Below the pieces are notes generated by a model that worked only from the letters and a program-made list of their open reading frames with translations, was not told the DNA's origin and did not search any database. Shown here in pieces: positions 1 to 8,569 of a stretch of DNA of 64,000 bases; position 1 is the stretch's first letter, and each line of letters begins with the position of its first letter. Made by a program: the position numbers and the translations under genes. The stretch is from Sphaerotilus montanus (GTDB lineage: Bacteria > Pseudomonadota > Gammaproteobacteria > Burkholderiales > Burkholderiaceae_C), in assembly GCF_013410775.1 (NCBI RefSeq), contig NZ_JACCFH010000001.1, positions 1,550,001-1,614,000 of the forward strand, written 5' to 3'.

Positions 1-861
1 GCCAAGGACGCCGGCCGCAACGCCATCCGCTTCTTCAACCCGGCGATGCAGGCCGCGATCGACGCCCGCATCGCCATGGAAAACGCCCTGCGCCAGGCCC
101 TCGTCCTCGGGCAGTTCCAGCTCCACTACCAGCCCCAGGTCGATGCCACGGGCTGGCACACCGGCGCCGAGGCGCTGATCCGCTGGAGCGATCCGGTGCG
201 CGGCATGGTGCCGCCGGACCGCTTCATCCCGCTGGCCGAGGAAACCGGCCTGATCATCGAGATCGGCCAGTGGGTGCTCGACACGGCCTGCGCACAGCTC
301 GCGCAGTGGGCGACGGATCCGGCACGGCAGAACCTGCAGATCTCGGTCAACGTCAGCGCGCGCCAGTTCCACCAGTCCGACTTCGTCGAGCGTGTGCGGC
401 GCAGCCTGGCCGCCAGCGGCGCCAACCCGGCGCGGCTGATGCTGGAGCTGACCGAGAGCATCGTCATCGACCGCGTCGACGAGGTGATCGACCGGATGGA
501 GCAGCTGAACGTGGTCGGCGTGAAGTTCTCGCTCGACGATTTCGGCACCGGCTACTCCTCGCTGTCCTGCCTGAAGCGGCTGCCGCTGGACGAGGTCAAG
601 ATCGACCGCTCCTTCGTGCGCGACCTCGTGGACGACAGCAACGACGCCGCCATCGTGCAGGCCATCCTCGCGATGAGCCACTCGCTCGGCCTGCGGGTCG
701 TGGCCGAGGGCGTCGAGACGCTGGCACAGCGCGACTTCCTGCTGACCCGCGGCTGCGAGACCTTCCAGGGCTACCTGTTCGGCAAGCCCGCCCCGATCGC
801 GCAGTGGGCGGGATCCGGACATTCCCGCGGTGTCGCGCGGGTGTCGCCACTGGAGGCGTGA
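1..861 (+). CDS. GGDEF/EAL cyclic-di-GMP phosphodiesterase, 5' truncated
   Basis: The frame is open from base 1, so the start lies outside the window. The first residues (AKDAGRNAIRFF) match the usual end of a GGDEF domain. An EAL domain follows, with EALIRW (the EAL signature), a DDFGTGYSS loop and KIDRSFV, all positions used for metal and c-di-GMP binding. The protein therefore probably hydrolyses c-di-GMP; whether its GGDEF half is active cannot be judged. Internal ATG codons, for example at base 46, are not the true start. The gene ends 57 bases before the FAD oxidoreductase. Confidence 0.93.
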   Translation, partial: AKDAGRNAIRFFNPAMQAAIDARIAMENALRQALVLGQFQLHYQPQVDATGWHTGAEALIRWSDPVRGMVPPDRFIPLAEETGLIIEIGQWVLDTACAQLAQWATDPARQNLQISVNVSARQFHQSDFVERVRRSLAASGANPARLMLELTESIVIDRVDEVIDRMEQLNVVGVKFSLDDFGTGYSSLSCLKRLPLDEVKIDRSFVRDLVDDSNDAAIVQAILAMSHSLGLRVVAEGVETLAQRDFLLTRGCETFQGYLFGKPAPIAQWAGSGHSRGVARVSPLEA

Positions 862-918
862 TCAGTCGGACAGTGCAGACCGGCTGCCTGGGCCGCGCGG
901 CGCGGCGACAATCCCGCC

Positions 919-2589
919 ATGCTGCGCATCACCGAACTCCGCCTGCCCCTGGCCCACGCCGAGGACGCCCTGCGTCCGGCCATCCGCGCCCGCCTGGGTC
1001 TCGACGACGACGCCGACCTCGTCGCCTTCACCGTCTTCAAGCGCGCCTACGACGCGCGCAAGAAGACCGCCATCGTGCTGATCTACACCGTCGACTGCAC
1101 CTTGCGGGACGGCGTTGAAGCCGCCCTGCTGGCGCAGTTCGAAGGCGATCCGCATGTGCGCCCCTCGCCCGACACGGGCTACCGCTTCGTCGGCCACGCG
1201 CCCGCCGACTTCGCCACCAGCGACGAGCGTCGGCGTCCGCTGGTGATCGGCTTCGGGCCATGCGGGATCTTCGCGGCGCTGATCCTGGCGCAGATGGGGC
1301 TGAAACCGATCGTGCTGGAGCGCGGCAAGGAAGTCCGCCAGCGCACCAAGGACACCTGGGGACTGTGGCGCCAGCGCGAGCTGAACCCGGAATCGAACGT
1401 GCAGTTCGGCGAGGGCGGCGCCGGCACCTTCTCCGACGGCAAGCTCTGGAGCCAGATCAGCGACCCGCGCCACCTGACGCGCAAGGTGCTGACCGAGTTC
1501 GTCAAGTCCGGTGCGCCCGAGGAAATCCTCTACGTCAGCAAGCCGCACATCGGCACCTTCCGGCTCGTCGGCATGGTCGAGAAGATCCGCGCCGAGATCA
1601 TCGCGCTGGGCGGCGAGGTGCGCTTCGAGCAGCGGGTGAGCGACGTGCGCATCGAGGACGGGCACATCCGCGGCGTGACGCTGGCCTCGGGCGAGGAGAT
1701 CCGCGCCGACCACGTCGTGCTGGCGCTCGGCCACAGCGCGCGCGACACCTTCACGATGCTGCACGAGCGCGGCGTCTACATGGAGGCCAAGCCGTTCTCG
1801 ATCGGCTACCGCATCGAGCACCCGCAGAGCGTGATCGACCGCGCCCGCTTCGGCCCGAACGCCGGCAACCCGATCCTCGGCGCGGCCGACTACAAGCTGG
1901 TCCACCACGCCAGGAACGGCCGCGCGGTCTACAGCTTCTGCATGTGCCCGGGCGGCACGGTGGTGGCCGCGACCTCGGAGGAGAACCGGGTCGTCACCAA
2001 CGGCATGAGCCAGTACTCGCGCAACGAGCGCAACGCCAACGCGGGCATCGTCGTCGGCATCTCGCCCGAGGACTACCGCCGCGACCCGGGCGGCACCGGG
2101 CCGGTGAACCCGCTGGACGGCATGGCGTTCCAGCGTATCTGGGAATCGCGCGCCTTCGAACTCGGCGAAGGCGGTTACCAGGCGCCGGGGCAACTCGTCG
2201 GCGACTTCATCAAGCGCCAGCGCAGCCGCGTGCTGGGCAACGTGGAGCCGTCGTACAAGCCGGGCGTGCTGATGACCGACCTGGCGCAGAAGGACAACGG
2301 CTCGCTGCCCGTCTACGCGCTCGACGCGATCCGCGAGGCGCTGCCGGCGTTCGAGAAGCAGATCAAGGGGTTCTCGATGGCCGACGCCGTGCTGACCGGC
2401 GTGGAGACGCGCACCTCGTCGCCGCTGCGCATCACGCGGGGCCGCGACTACCAGAGCCTGAACGTGCGCGGCCTGTTCCCGGCGGGTGAAGGCGCGGGCT
2501 ACGCGGGCGGGATCATGTCGGCGGGCGTGGACGGGATCGAGGTCGCCGAAGCGCTGGGGGCGGACATTCTGGGCGTGGTGCGGCCATGA
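919..2589 (+). CDS. NAD(P)/FAD-dependent oxidoreductase (COG2509-type)
   Basis: This 556-residue protein has a 100-residue N-terminal extension (start MLRITELRLPL) and then a dinucleotide-binding GFGPCG motif at residues 111-116. A conserved FGEGGAGTFSDGKL stretch follows, and the C-terminal FPAGEGAGYAGGI motif is typical of flavoproteins. This architecture belongs to the uncharacterised FAD-dependent dehydrogenase family related to HI0933/YdhS-like proteins. The substrate is unknown. The ATG at 919 has no obvious Shine-Dalgarno sequence but gives the family's normal N-terminus. It overlaps the next gene by four bases (ATGA), so the two are probably translationally coupled. Confidence 0.88.
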   Translation: MLRITELRLPLAHAEDALRPAIRARLGLDDDADLVAFTVFKRAYDARKKTAIVLIYTVDCTLRDGVEAALLAQFEGDPHVRPSPDTGYRFVGHAPADFATSDERRRPLVIGFGPCGIFAALILAQMGLKPIVLERGKEVRQRTKDTWGLWRQRELNPESNVQFGEGGAGTFSDGKLWSQISDPRHLTRKVLTEFVKSGAPEEILYVSKPHIGTFRLVGMVEKIRAEIIALGGEVRFEQRVSDVRIEDGHIRGVTLASGEEIRADHVVLALGHSARDTFTMLHERGVYMEAKPFSIGYRIEHPQSVIDRARFGPNAGNPILGAADYKLVHHARNGRAVYSFCMCPGGTVVAATSEENRVVTNGMSQYSRNERNANAGIVVGISPEDYRRDPGGTGPVNPLDGMAFQRIWESRAFELGEGGYQAPGQLVGDFIKRQRSRVLGNVEPSYKPGVLMTDLAQKDNGSLPVYALDAIREALPAFEKQIKGFSMADAVLTGVETRTSSPLRITRGRDYQSLNVRGLFPAGEGAGYAGGIMSAGVDGIEVAEALGADILGVVRP

Positions 2590-3893
2590 GCGGACTGCCC
2601 GACACGGTCCGCACGGTCGAGTGCGCGGTGGCCGATTTCTCGTCGATCGCCCGCGGCAAGATCGTCGGGCGCGCCGAGTTCGACGCGATGCGCGGCTGCA
2701 AGCTGCCGTCGGTGGTCTTCGGCGTGACGCTGACGGGCGGTGAGCCGGAGACCGTGTTCGGCCCGCTGCTGCCCGCGGCCTATGGCGATCTGCATCTGGA
2801 GCCGGACCTGTCCACCGCCGTGCCCGTGCCCGGTCGCACGGACCGCGTGAGCGTGGTCTGCGAGCCGACCGGCTTGCTGCCGGATGCGCGCCGCTTCTCG
2901 CCCCGTGCCGCGCTGCGCCAGGTGCTGCAGCGGCTGGCGGACGCGGGGCTGCGCGCGACAGTGGCGCCGGAGCTGGAGTTCTTCCTCGTCGAGCGCACCA
3001 CCGAGGGCGGGCTGCGTCCGGCGGCCGTGCCGGGCGGATCGGGCGCCCGCGAGCACGCGCTGGAGATCGCCTCGCTGGAGCGGACCGCGCAGTTCGCGCC
3101 CTACTTCGACGCGCTGTTCGACGCCTGCGCGGTGCAGCGCCTGCCGGTCACGGGCCACGCGCACGAGTCGGCGCCCGGCCAGTACGAGGTCAACTTCGCG
3201 CCCGGCGAGCCGCTGGCAATGGCCGACGCGGTGTGGCGCTTCAAGCGGCTGGCGCGCGAGACGGCGGTGCGGCAGGGGTTTCTGGCGACCTTCCTCGCCA
3301 AGCCCTTCCTCGACCAGCCCGGCACCGGCATGCACTGGCATTTCAGCCTGCAGGACACCACCAGCGGCCGCAACGTCTTCAGCCAGCCCGACGGCCAAGC
3401 CTCGCCGCGGCTGGCGCACTTCATCGCCGGACTGCAGCACGACGCCGCGGGTGCGCTGGCGCTGTTCGCCCCCTACGACCACACCTTCGACCGCATGAAC
3501 CGCGGCGATGCCTCGCCGACCACCGCCGGCTGGGGTGGCGATGACCGCAGCGTGGCCTTCCGGCTGCCGCCGGCCAGCCCGGCAAACCGGCGGGTCGAGA
3601 ACCGCCTGCCCGGCGGCGACGCCAACCCCTACTTGACGGTGGCCGCCACGCTCGGCCTCGGCCTGCTCGGCATGGAACGCGCCGACGAGCCACTGCCTGA
3701 AGCCCCCGCCCTGCCGCGCTCGCTCGGTGCGGCGCTGGACGCGCTGGACACCAGCGCCGCGCTGCGCGAGGTGCTCGGCGATGCGCTGGTCGATCTCTAT
3801 ATCGCGCTCAAGCGGCATGAAAGCGCCGAGCGCAACGCCGTGGCGAATCCGCGCCACGGGTGGGACTTCGTGCACCTCACCGAGCAGGCCTGA
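2586..3893 (+). CDS. glutamine synthetase family protein (gamma-glutamylamide ligase-like)
   Basis: The 435-residue product carries the glutamine synthetase catalytic fold. Metal-binding acidic residues sit in APELEFF (E129, E131), GMHWHFSL forms the glutamate-binding segment, and ANPYLTVAATLGLG lies near the C-terminus. It is shorter than GlnA (about 470) and I see no adenylylation-loop tyrosine motif. That resembles the PuuA/GlnA-like ligases that glutamylate polyamines or other amines. The substrate is an inference. It starts inside the stop codon of the FAD oxidoreductase, so the pair may serve one amine or amino-acid pathway. Confidence 0.85.
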   Translation: MSGLPDTVRTVECAVADFSSIARGKIVGRAEFDAMRGCKLPSVVFGVTLTGGEPETVFGPLLPAAYGDLHLEPDLSTAVPVPGRTDRVSVVCEPTGLLPDARRFSPRAALRQVLQRLADAGLRATVAPELEFFLVERTTEGGLRPAAVPGGSGAREHALEIASLERTAQFAPYFDALFDACAVQRLPVTGHAHESAPGQYEVNFAPGEPLAMADAVWRFKRLARETAVRQGFLATFLAKPFLDQPGTGMHWHFSLQDTTSGRNVFSQPDGQASPRLAHFIAGLQHDAAGALALFAPYDHTFDRMNRGDASPTTAGWGGDDRSVAFRLPPASPANRRVENRLPGGDANPYLTVAATLGLGLLGMERADEPLPEAPALPRSLGAALDALDTSAALREVLGDALVDLYIALKRHESAERNAVANPRHGWDFVHLTEQA

Positions 3894-3915
3894 CAACCCG
3901 ACGCATTCCCTGCCG

Positions 3916-4518
3916 TCACAAGAAACTCCGCAGACGTTCCACGGTTCGGAGCAAGCTCGGCGCCACCTCGGAGGCCACGGACACATCCCAGTGCTCGCGC
4001 ACAAATTCGGACAGCCGCTCGTTGTACAGCGGCCCCATCGAGACACGGGAACCACCTTGTGGCGGAACGATCTCGGCAACCAATCGCTTGCTCCGGCTGC
4101 CTCGAACCAGATTCACCAGTGCCTGCTTGGGATCAGGCAGCCGCTCTGGCTCCGCAGGCACCTTCTTCACATCGACTTTGGCGAACTGGGCAAATCCCGC
4201 CCGGTCCGCCAGCAGCCAAGCCTCGGTTTCACGAACAGCCACCCGGAACTGCAAGCCCTCGGGCACCTCGGCGACACCCCAATCCCGCCGCAAACTGGGT
4301 GCGCACGGTGCTTGGTCCAAGTCAGTCAGCACGACGTGGCGCATACCCCGGCTGGCGCCGAGGTACTTCGGAATGCCCTTGCGGATGTTGCCGAAGCCGC
4401 GTTCATTCACTTCACGGAAGATGTCGTGCGCGCGTCCCGTGGCGATCAATACCTTTTTCAGGACTTCGAGGCTCAGCACATCCTCTGCCACGATGAGCAG
4501 TTGGGGCGGCAGCGACAT
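3916..4518 (-). CDS. TOPRIM-like partner protein of an AAA ATPase (DUF4276/RloB-like)
   Basis: This 200-residue protein begins with a hydrophobic strand ending in an acidic residue (LLIVAED, E12) and has VLTDLD with D66 and D68. The E then DxD layout is that of a TOPRIM nuclease fold. A conserved VRETEAWLLAD segment (about 95-105) is typical of DUF4276-like proteins found beside AAA_21 ATPases. It starts two bases after the ATPase stop, so the two form one operon. By analogy with AbiL, RloA/RloB and PARIS systems it may be the effector of an anti-phage module. That role is inferred from architecture only; exact family membership is uncertain. Confidence 0.65.
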   Translation of the reverse strand: MSLPPQLLIVAEDVLSLEVLKKVLIATGRAHDIFREVNERGFGNIRKGIPKYLGASRGMRHVVLTDLDQAPCAPSLRRDWGVAEVPEGLQFRVAVRETEAWLLADRAGFAQFAKVDVKKVPAEPERLPDPKQALVNLVRGSRSKRLVAEIVPPQGGSRVSMGPLYNERLSEFVREHWDVSVASEVAPSLLRTVERLRSFL

Positions 4519-4520
4519 GT

Positions 4521-5678
4521 TCAGAAGATCGACAGTTGGTCGAGCGAGGCCGGACGAACCGGGGTGCCGACCAGTTGGGCGACGGTGTAGCCGCTGTTGA
4601 CCAGATCGATTTCCTGCGCCGAGAACAGTTCGACCTTCGTGCCATCGTCCGTTGGGACCAGCCGCAGGATGTCGCGGGGATCAATGCTGGAATGCTCCAG
4701 CAGCGCCTCACTGTGCGTGGTCACGAACACCTGCCGCCGGTGCTTGGCCTTGCGCTGCATCTGCCACAACAGCGGCGGAATCTGTCGAACGATCGATTCG
4801 TTCAGCGACAGCTCCGGCTCTTCCAGCAACAGCAGCGAGTCACCATCCAGCAGACTCCACATGATCCCCAGCAGCCGCAGCGTACCGTCGGAGAACTGGT
4901 CTTCGCGCTGCCAGCCGGCATCCGGACGCCAGTGTTCGTACAGGGCTTCGAGGTGCGGCGTTCCGGTAGTTTCATCACGCTGGAACTTCAGGTCGCGCAT
5001 GTTGGGCACGCAGGCTTTCAGTGCCGATTCGATCTTCTTCAGACGCGCATTGCGGGTACGGTCAGGTGTCTTGGCGATGTGCTCCAGAAACGATTGCCCG
5101 AAGGGATCGCCCTCCAGTTGCATCGCGCTGCCAAGCTCCTTGTGGCGGAGCAACTGCGGCACCAGGTGCAGGTAGGTCAGCGAACTGAAGAACTGCGCGA
5201 TCTCGCGGAAGTCCTTGTTGGCGTTGACCTGCTCCAGGCTGGTTTCGGTCAAGCGCTCCTTGTCGGCCTTGTCGGAAGCATCCGGACGGTTCAGCAGCAC
5301 GGTCTGGGTGCGCAAATTTTCAACATGCTCCTGGCTCACCACCACGCGCTGCAGCCCTTTGCCTTCGCTCTTGAAAGCCAGCCGGTAACGCCAGATCGCA
5401 GGCTCATCAAGGCGCTCGGCCAGCTCGACTTCGATGGATATTTCCGGATCGCGTCGCGCCAGCAGACAGCGCAACTTGGACAGCCCGCCCCTTGACTCGA
5501 CTGCCCTCTGCAATCCACCCCCAGCGGGCTTGGCAACATCACGCAGAAAACGGAACACGTCCAGCAGATTCGACTTGCCTGACGCATTCGGTCCGATGAC
5601 GATCACACGCTCGCGCAGATCGACATTCACCGATTTGAAATTGCGCCAGTTCTTGAGCTTCAGCTTGGATATCAACAT
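4521..5678 (-). CDS. AAA_21/RecF-like ATPase, likely defence module
   Basis: This 385-residue SMC/RecF-type ATPase starts MLISKLKLKNWRNFKSV, the usual opening strand of the OLD/RecF class. Walker A is GPNASGKS (residues 29-36), Walker B is LLLLEEPE (about 282-289), and a switch TTHSE sits near residue 321. Such ATPases bind DNA or sense phage products and control a nuclease partner. The pair is first in its transcription unit and lies between a convergent glutamine synthetase-like gene and pncB, which are unrelated metabolic genes, so it looks like an inserted cassette. Its base composition appears somewhat less GC-rich than its flanks. Confidence 0.82.
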   Translation of the reverse strand: MLISKLKLKNWRNFKSVNVDLRERVIVIGPNASGKSNLLDVFRFLRDVAKPAGGGLQRAVESRGGLSKLRCLLARRDPEISIEVELAERLDEPAIWRYRLAFKSEGKGLQRVVVSQEHVENLRTQTVLLNRPDASDKADKERLTETSLEQVNANKDFREIAQFFSSLTYLHLVPQLLRHKELGSAMQLEGDPFGQSFLEHIAKTPDRTRNARLKKIESALKACVPNMRDLKFQRDETTGTPHLEALYEHWRPDAGWQREDQFSDGTLRLLGIMWSLLDGDSLLLLEEPELSLNESIVRQIPPLLWQMQRKAKHRRQVFVTTHSEALLEHSSIDPRDILRLVPTDDGTKVELFSAQEIDLVNSGYTVAQLVGTPVRPASLDQLSIF

Positions 5679-5715
5679 GGCGGGAACTTGGTTCGAGAGT
5701 GTCGTGACCGTCGGA

Positions 5716-6921
5716 TCAAACGGATTGTCCCACCCCGAACACCTGCCGCAGATACGCCAGAAACGTCTCGTCCTCGCACATCGTCTTGCCCGGGCTGTCG
5801 CTGAGCTTGGCCACGGGCTGGCCGTTGGCGCGTACCAGCTTCATCACGATGTTGAGCGGCTGCAGCCCCACGTCGTTGCTGAGCTGCGTGCCGATGCCGA
5901 AGCCGAGCTGCACGCGGTCGGCGAAGTGGCGGTAGAGGGCCAGTGCCTTGTCCACCGTCAACCCGTCCGAGAAGACCAGCCGGCGCGTGTGCGGGTCGAT
6001 CTTGAGCTTCGCGTAGTGCGCCAGCGCCTTCTCGCCCCAGACGAACGGATCGCCCGAGTCGTGGCGCAGGCCGTCGAAGAGCTTGGCGAAATACAGGTCG
6101 AAGTCGGCCAGGAAGGCGTCCATGCCGACCACGTCGGTCAGCGCGATGCCGAGGTCGCCGCGGTACTCCTGCACCCAGTCCTCCAGCGCCGCTTTCTGGA
6201 AGTCGCGCAGCCGCACGCCGAGCGCCTGGTAGGTCTGCAGGTACTCGTGCGCCATCGTGCCGATGGGGGTCAGGCCGAGGGTGCGGGCCAGGTGGACGTT
6301 GGAGGTGCCCTTCATGACGTCGGGCAGCTCGCGCTGCAGCGTGGCGGTGGCCTCGCGCTGCCACGCGCCCGAGAAGCGGCGGCGCACGCCGAACTCGAAC
6401 AGCTCGAAGGGGTGGCGGCGTGCCGGCTCGTCCGCCAGCGCGTGGATCTGGTCGATCTTCAGCGCGAGGCGGCGGCGGCCTTCGGCGTGCGCGGCGGCGG
6501 CGTCGAAGCGGCGGAAATAGAGTTCGTTGACCAGCGCCAGCACCGGGATCTCGAACCCCATCACATGCACCTGCGGCCCGCGCGCTTCGATGTGCAGCGT
6601 GTCGCCCTCGGCCCAGGCGCGGATGAAGGCGCGCTGGAACTGGAACAGCCGCAGGAAGTCGACGAAGTCGGACTTGATGTAGCGCAGCCCGCCGAGGTAG
6701 GCCAGTTCGTCCTCGGTGAAACGCAGCGTGCAGAGGTGGTCGAGCGCGGCGTTGACCTCGGGCAGCAGCTCAGACAGCGGGAACACCGCGTCGCCCGGGT
6801 TGCGGCAGACGAAGCGGTACTCGGCCTGCGTCGCCGGGTGGCGGTGCAGCAGCGCCTGCCACATCGTGAACTTGTAGAGGTCGGTTTCCAGCAGGCTGGT
6901 GATCACAGCAGGGGTGTCCAT
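5716..6921 (-). CDS. pncB: nicotinate phosphoribosyltransferase
   Basis: PncB converts nicotinate and PRPP to nicotinate mononucleotide in the Preiss-Handler NAD salvage pathway. The 401-residue length is standard. It begins [18 protein letters not shown], a family hallmark, and has the phosphorylatable histidine in GTMAHEYLQ (H225). [15 protein letters not shown] and GIGTQLSND contribute to the phosphate and PRPP sites. It starts one base after the pncA stop, giving a pncA-pncB operon in which nicotinamide is deamidated and then ribosylated. A divergent NrtR regulator probably controls both. Confidence 0.97.
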   Translation of the reverse strand: MDTPAVITSLLETDLYKFTMWQALLHRHPATQAEYRFVCRNPGDAVFPLSELLPEVNAALDHLCTLRFTEDELAYLGGLRYIKSDFVDFLRLFQFQRAFIRAWAEGDTLHIEARGPQVHVMGFEIPVLALVNELYFRRFDAAAAHAEGRRRLALKIDQIHALADEPARRHPFELFEFGVRRRFSGAWQREATATLQRELPDVMKGTSNVHLARTLGLTPIGTMAHEYLQTYQALGVRLRDFQKAALEDWVQEYRGDLGIALTDVVGMDAFLADFDLYFAKLFDGLRHDSGDPFVWGEKALAHYAKLKIDPHTRRLVFSDGLTVDKALALYRHFADRVQLGFGIGTQLSNDVGLQPLNIVMKLVRANGQPVAKLSDSPGKTMCEDETFLAYLRQVFGVGQSV

Positions 6922-6922
6922 C

Positions 6923-7756
6923 TCAGGCTTTCATCTCGGCGATGACCTCGGCACAGGTCGCCAGCCGCACGCCGCGCTGGCGCATGTCCTCGAAGAACGC
7001 AGCCTGCTGCGCCTCGAAACCGCCGACCGGGCTGATCGCATCGGTCAGCAGCGTGAGGCGGGACAGGCGCTCGGACGTCGGGTCGGGCAGGTGCGCCACG
7101 AGGTGCTCGACGGTGGCGCGCACGCAGTGGCTGCCCGCCTCGCCCGCGATGAGCAACCGGCCGGGTGTGTCGAGCCGGGCGATCAGCGCGCGGTTCAGGC
7201 CGGTTTCCGGATCGGTCGGGTCGGGCACCTCGGCCTGCAGCGCGCTGTAGTGCTCGGTCCACGGGTTCAGGCCCTTGAAGACGACATGGCTGGCGCGCTG
7301 GCGGCGCAGTTCCCAGTCGGCGCAGGCCGCGCGCACGGCGTCGTGGAGCTGGTGGCCCCAGGTGCCGACCTCGCAGTGGACCGGCCAGACCATCAGCGTG
7401 TAGCGGCCCTGGGCTTCCAGCGCGTCGAGGTAGGCGAGCGTGCGCGGCAGCGCGGCGGGGTCGCGCGGCTGGAACTGGCCGGCGCGGACCTGGGCGGCGG
7501 TGATCTGCGTGAAGGGAATCACCTCGGCACCCCAGGTGTCAGCCCACCAGAAACCAGGGTGTGCCACGTCGTAGGCATGGTGGCTGTCGAGTGTCAGCGT
7601 GATGGCGTCGAGTGCATCGCCGGCTTCGCGCACCAACGCGGCCACGCGGTGCAGGTCGGCGTCGGCACCCGCCACGGGCAAGGCGGGGCGGGCGGGCGCC
7701 GGCAAGTCGCAGAAGTCGTTCTGCGCGTCGATCAGGAGCAGGTGGAATGCCGTCAT
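6923..7756 (-). CDS. pncA: nicotinamidase / cysteine hydrolase
   Basis: This protein hydrolyses nicotinamide to nicotinate, feeding PncB. I place the start at the ATG at 7756 ([15 protein letters not shown]); the open frame continues further upstream but only into the divergent nrtR gene. Catalytic D10 lies in LLIDAQNDF, metal ligands in [13 protein letters not shown], and the nucleophilic cysteine in [10 protein letters not shown]. At 277 residues it is longer than the E. coli enzyme (about 213), as in other members of this isochorismatase-fold subgroup. One base separates it from pncB. Confidence 0.92.
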   Translation of the reverse strand: MTAFHLLLIDAQNDFCDLPAPARPALPVAGADADLHRVAALVREAGDALDAITLTLDSHHAYDVAHPGFWWADTWGAEVIPFTQITAAQVRAGQFQPRDPAALPRTLAYLDALEAQGRYTLMVWPVHCEVGTWGHQLHDAVRAACADWELRRQRASHVVFKGLNPWTEHYSALQAEVPDPTDPETGLNRALIARLDTPGRLLIAGEAGSHCVRATVEHLVAHLPDPTSERLSRLTLLTDAISPVGGFEAQQAAFFEDMRQRGVRLATCAEVIAEMKA

Positions 7757-7796
7757 GATGCACCTCGGGACCACAAGATGCAGACACGATAAGGCA

Positions 7797-7819
7797 CTTA
7801 GTACAGCATTGCAAATAAG
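7797..7819. promoter_or_regulatory. candidate NrtR operator between pncAB and nrtR
   Basis: The 87-base gap between the divergent pncA and nrtR starts holds an AT-rich island. Its 23-base core begins CTTA and ends TAAG (half-sites CTTAgT and AaTAAG), an imperfect inverted repeat. NrtR proteins usually bind such sites at their own and NAD-salvage promoters. The match is partial and the assignment is mainly positional. Confidence 0.4.
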
Positions 7820-7843
7820 ACAGAATATCTGGGGATCCATGCC

Positions 7844-8539
7844 ATGCCACACCCTCCTGTGCACAGCCCGACCATCCTCTGCACCGTCGATGTGGTGCTG
7901 CTGACTCTGACCGCGGACGGCCTGCAGGTCGCGCTGCTGGTCCGTGACCGGGCGCCGCACGCGGGAGCACTCGCGCTGCCGGGCGGGTTCGTCCGCCCCA
8001 CCGAGGACTCGGGTACCCGCGACGCCGCAGCCCGGATGCTGCGCGAGAAGACCGGCCTGCACAGCCCCTACCTGGAGCAGCTCGCCACCTTCAGCGGCCC
8101 GGACCGCGATCCGCGTGGCTGGTCGGTGTCGGTCGTCTACTACGCGCTGGTGCCACCGATGGCGCCGGACGACGGAGCGCCGGCGGCGGTGGAATGGCAT
8201 CCGGTCGATCGCCTGCCGCCCCTGCCCTTCGACCACGCCGAGATCGTGCGCCAGGCGCTGGCACGGGTGCGCTCGAAGAGCCAGTACTCGTCGCTGCCGG
8301 TGCACCTCTGCGGCGAGCGCTTCACGCTGCCGCAGCTGAAGCTGGTCTACGAGGCGGTGCTCGGCGAGCGGGTCAACCAGGTGAGCTTCCGGCGGCGGAT
8401 GGACGAGCTGGGCATGCTGGAGCCGATGGTGGGCGAAACGGTCGGTGGGGCACACCGGCCGGCGCAGGTCTGGCGGGTGAAGGAAGCGTTCCGGGGGGAG
8501 CTGTCGCTGTCGGAGCGGGTGCTGGCGGGGCGGGACTGA
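7844..8539 (+). CDS. nrtR: NrtR-type Nudix transcriptional regulator of NAD metabolism
   Basis: A Nudix-fold N-terminal domain (about residues 8-140) is followed by a winged-helix DNA-binding domain (about 150-230), with the NrtR-typical SLPVHLCGERFTLPQLKLVYEAVLG junction and a VNQVSFRRRMDELG helix. The Nudix box is degenerate: where the consensus is RELxEExG, this protein reads RMLREKTG, so two catalytic glutamates are missing. That fits NrtR as an ADP-ribose sensor rather than a hydrolase. It diverges from pncAB. The family usually represses NAD salvage and is released by ADP-ribose; both points are inferred for this gene. Confidence 0.9.
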   Translation: MPHPPVHSPTILCTVDVVLLTLTADGLQVALLVRDRAPHAGALALPGGFVRPTEDSGTRDAAARMLREKTGLHSPYLEQLATFSGPDRDPRGWSVSVVYYALVPPMAPDDGAPAAVEWHPVDRLPPLPFDHAEIVRQALARVRSKSQYSSLPVHLCGERFTLPQLKLVYEAVLGERVNQVSFRRRMDELGMLEPMVGETVGGAHRPAQVWRVKEAFRGELSLSERVLAGRD

Positions 8540-8569
8540 GCGCCAGCCACACGGGACAAGGTCACGGCG

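Noticed and set aside
862-2193. Long antisense frame opposite the FAD oxidoreductase; similar ones at 5434-6945, 14353-16323, 39159-40985, 50855-52960 and 60120-61838
   Set aside because: They lie opposite well-supported genes, have low-complexity Arg/Ala/His/Gln-rich products with no known motif, and follow from third-position GC bias.
6923-8455. A 510-residue fused pncA protein
   Set aside because: The upstream part overlaps the divergent nrtR gene and promoter; the ATG at 7756 gives the normal nicotinamidase start.
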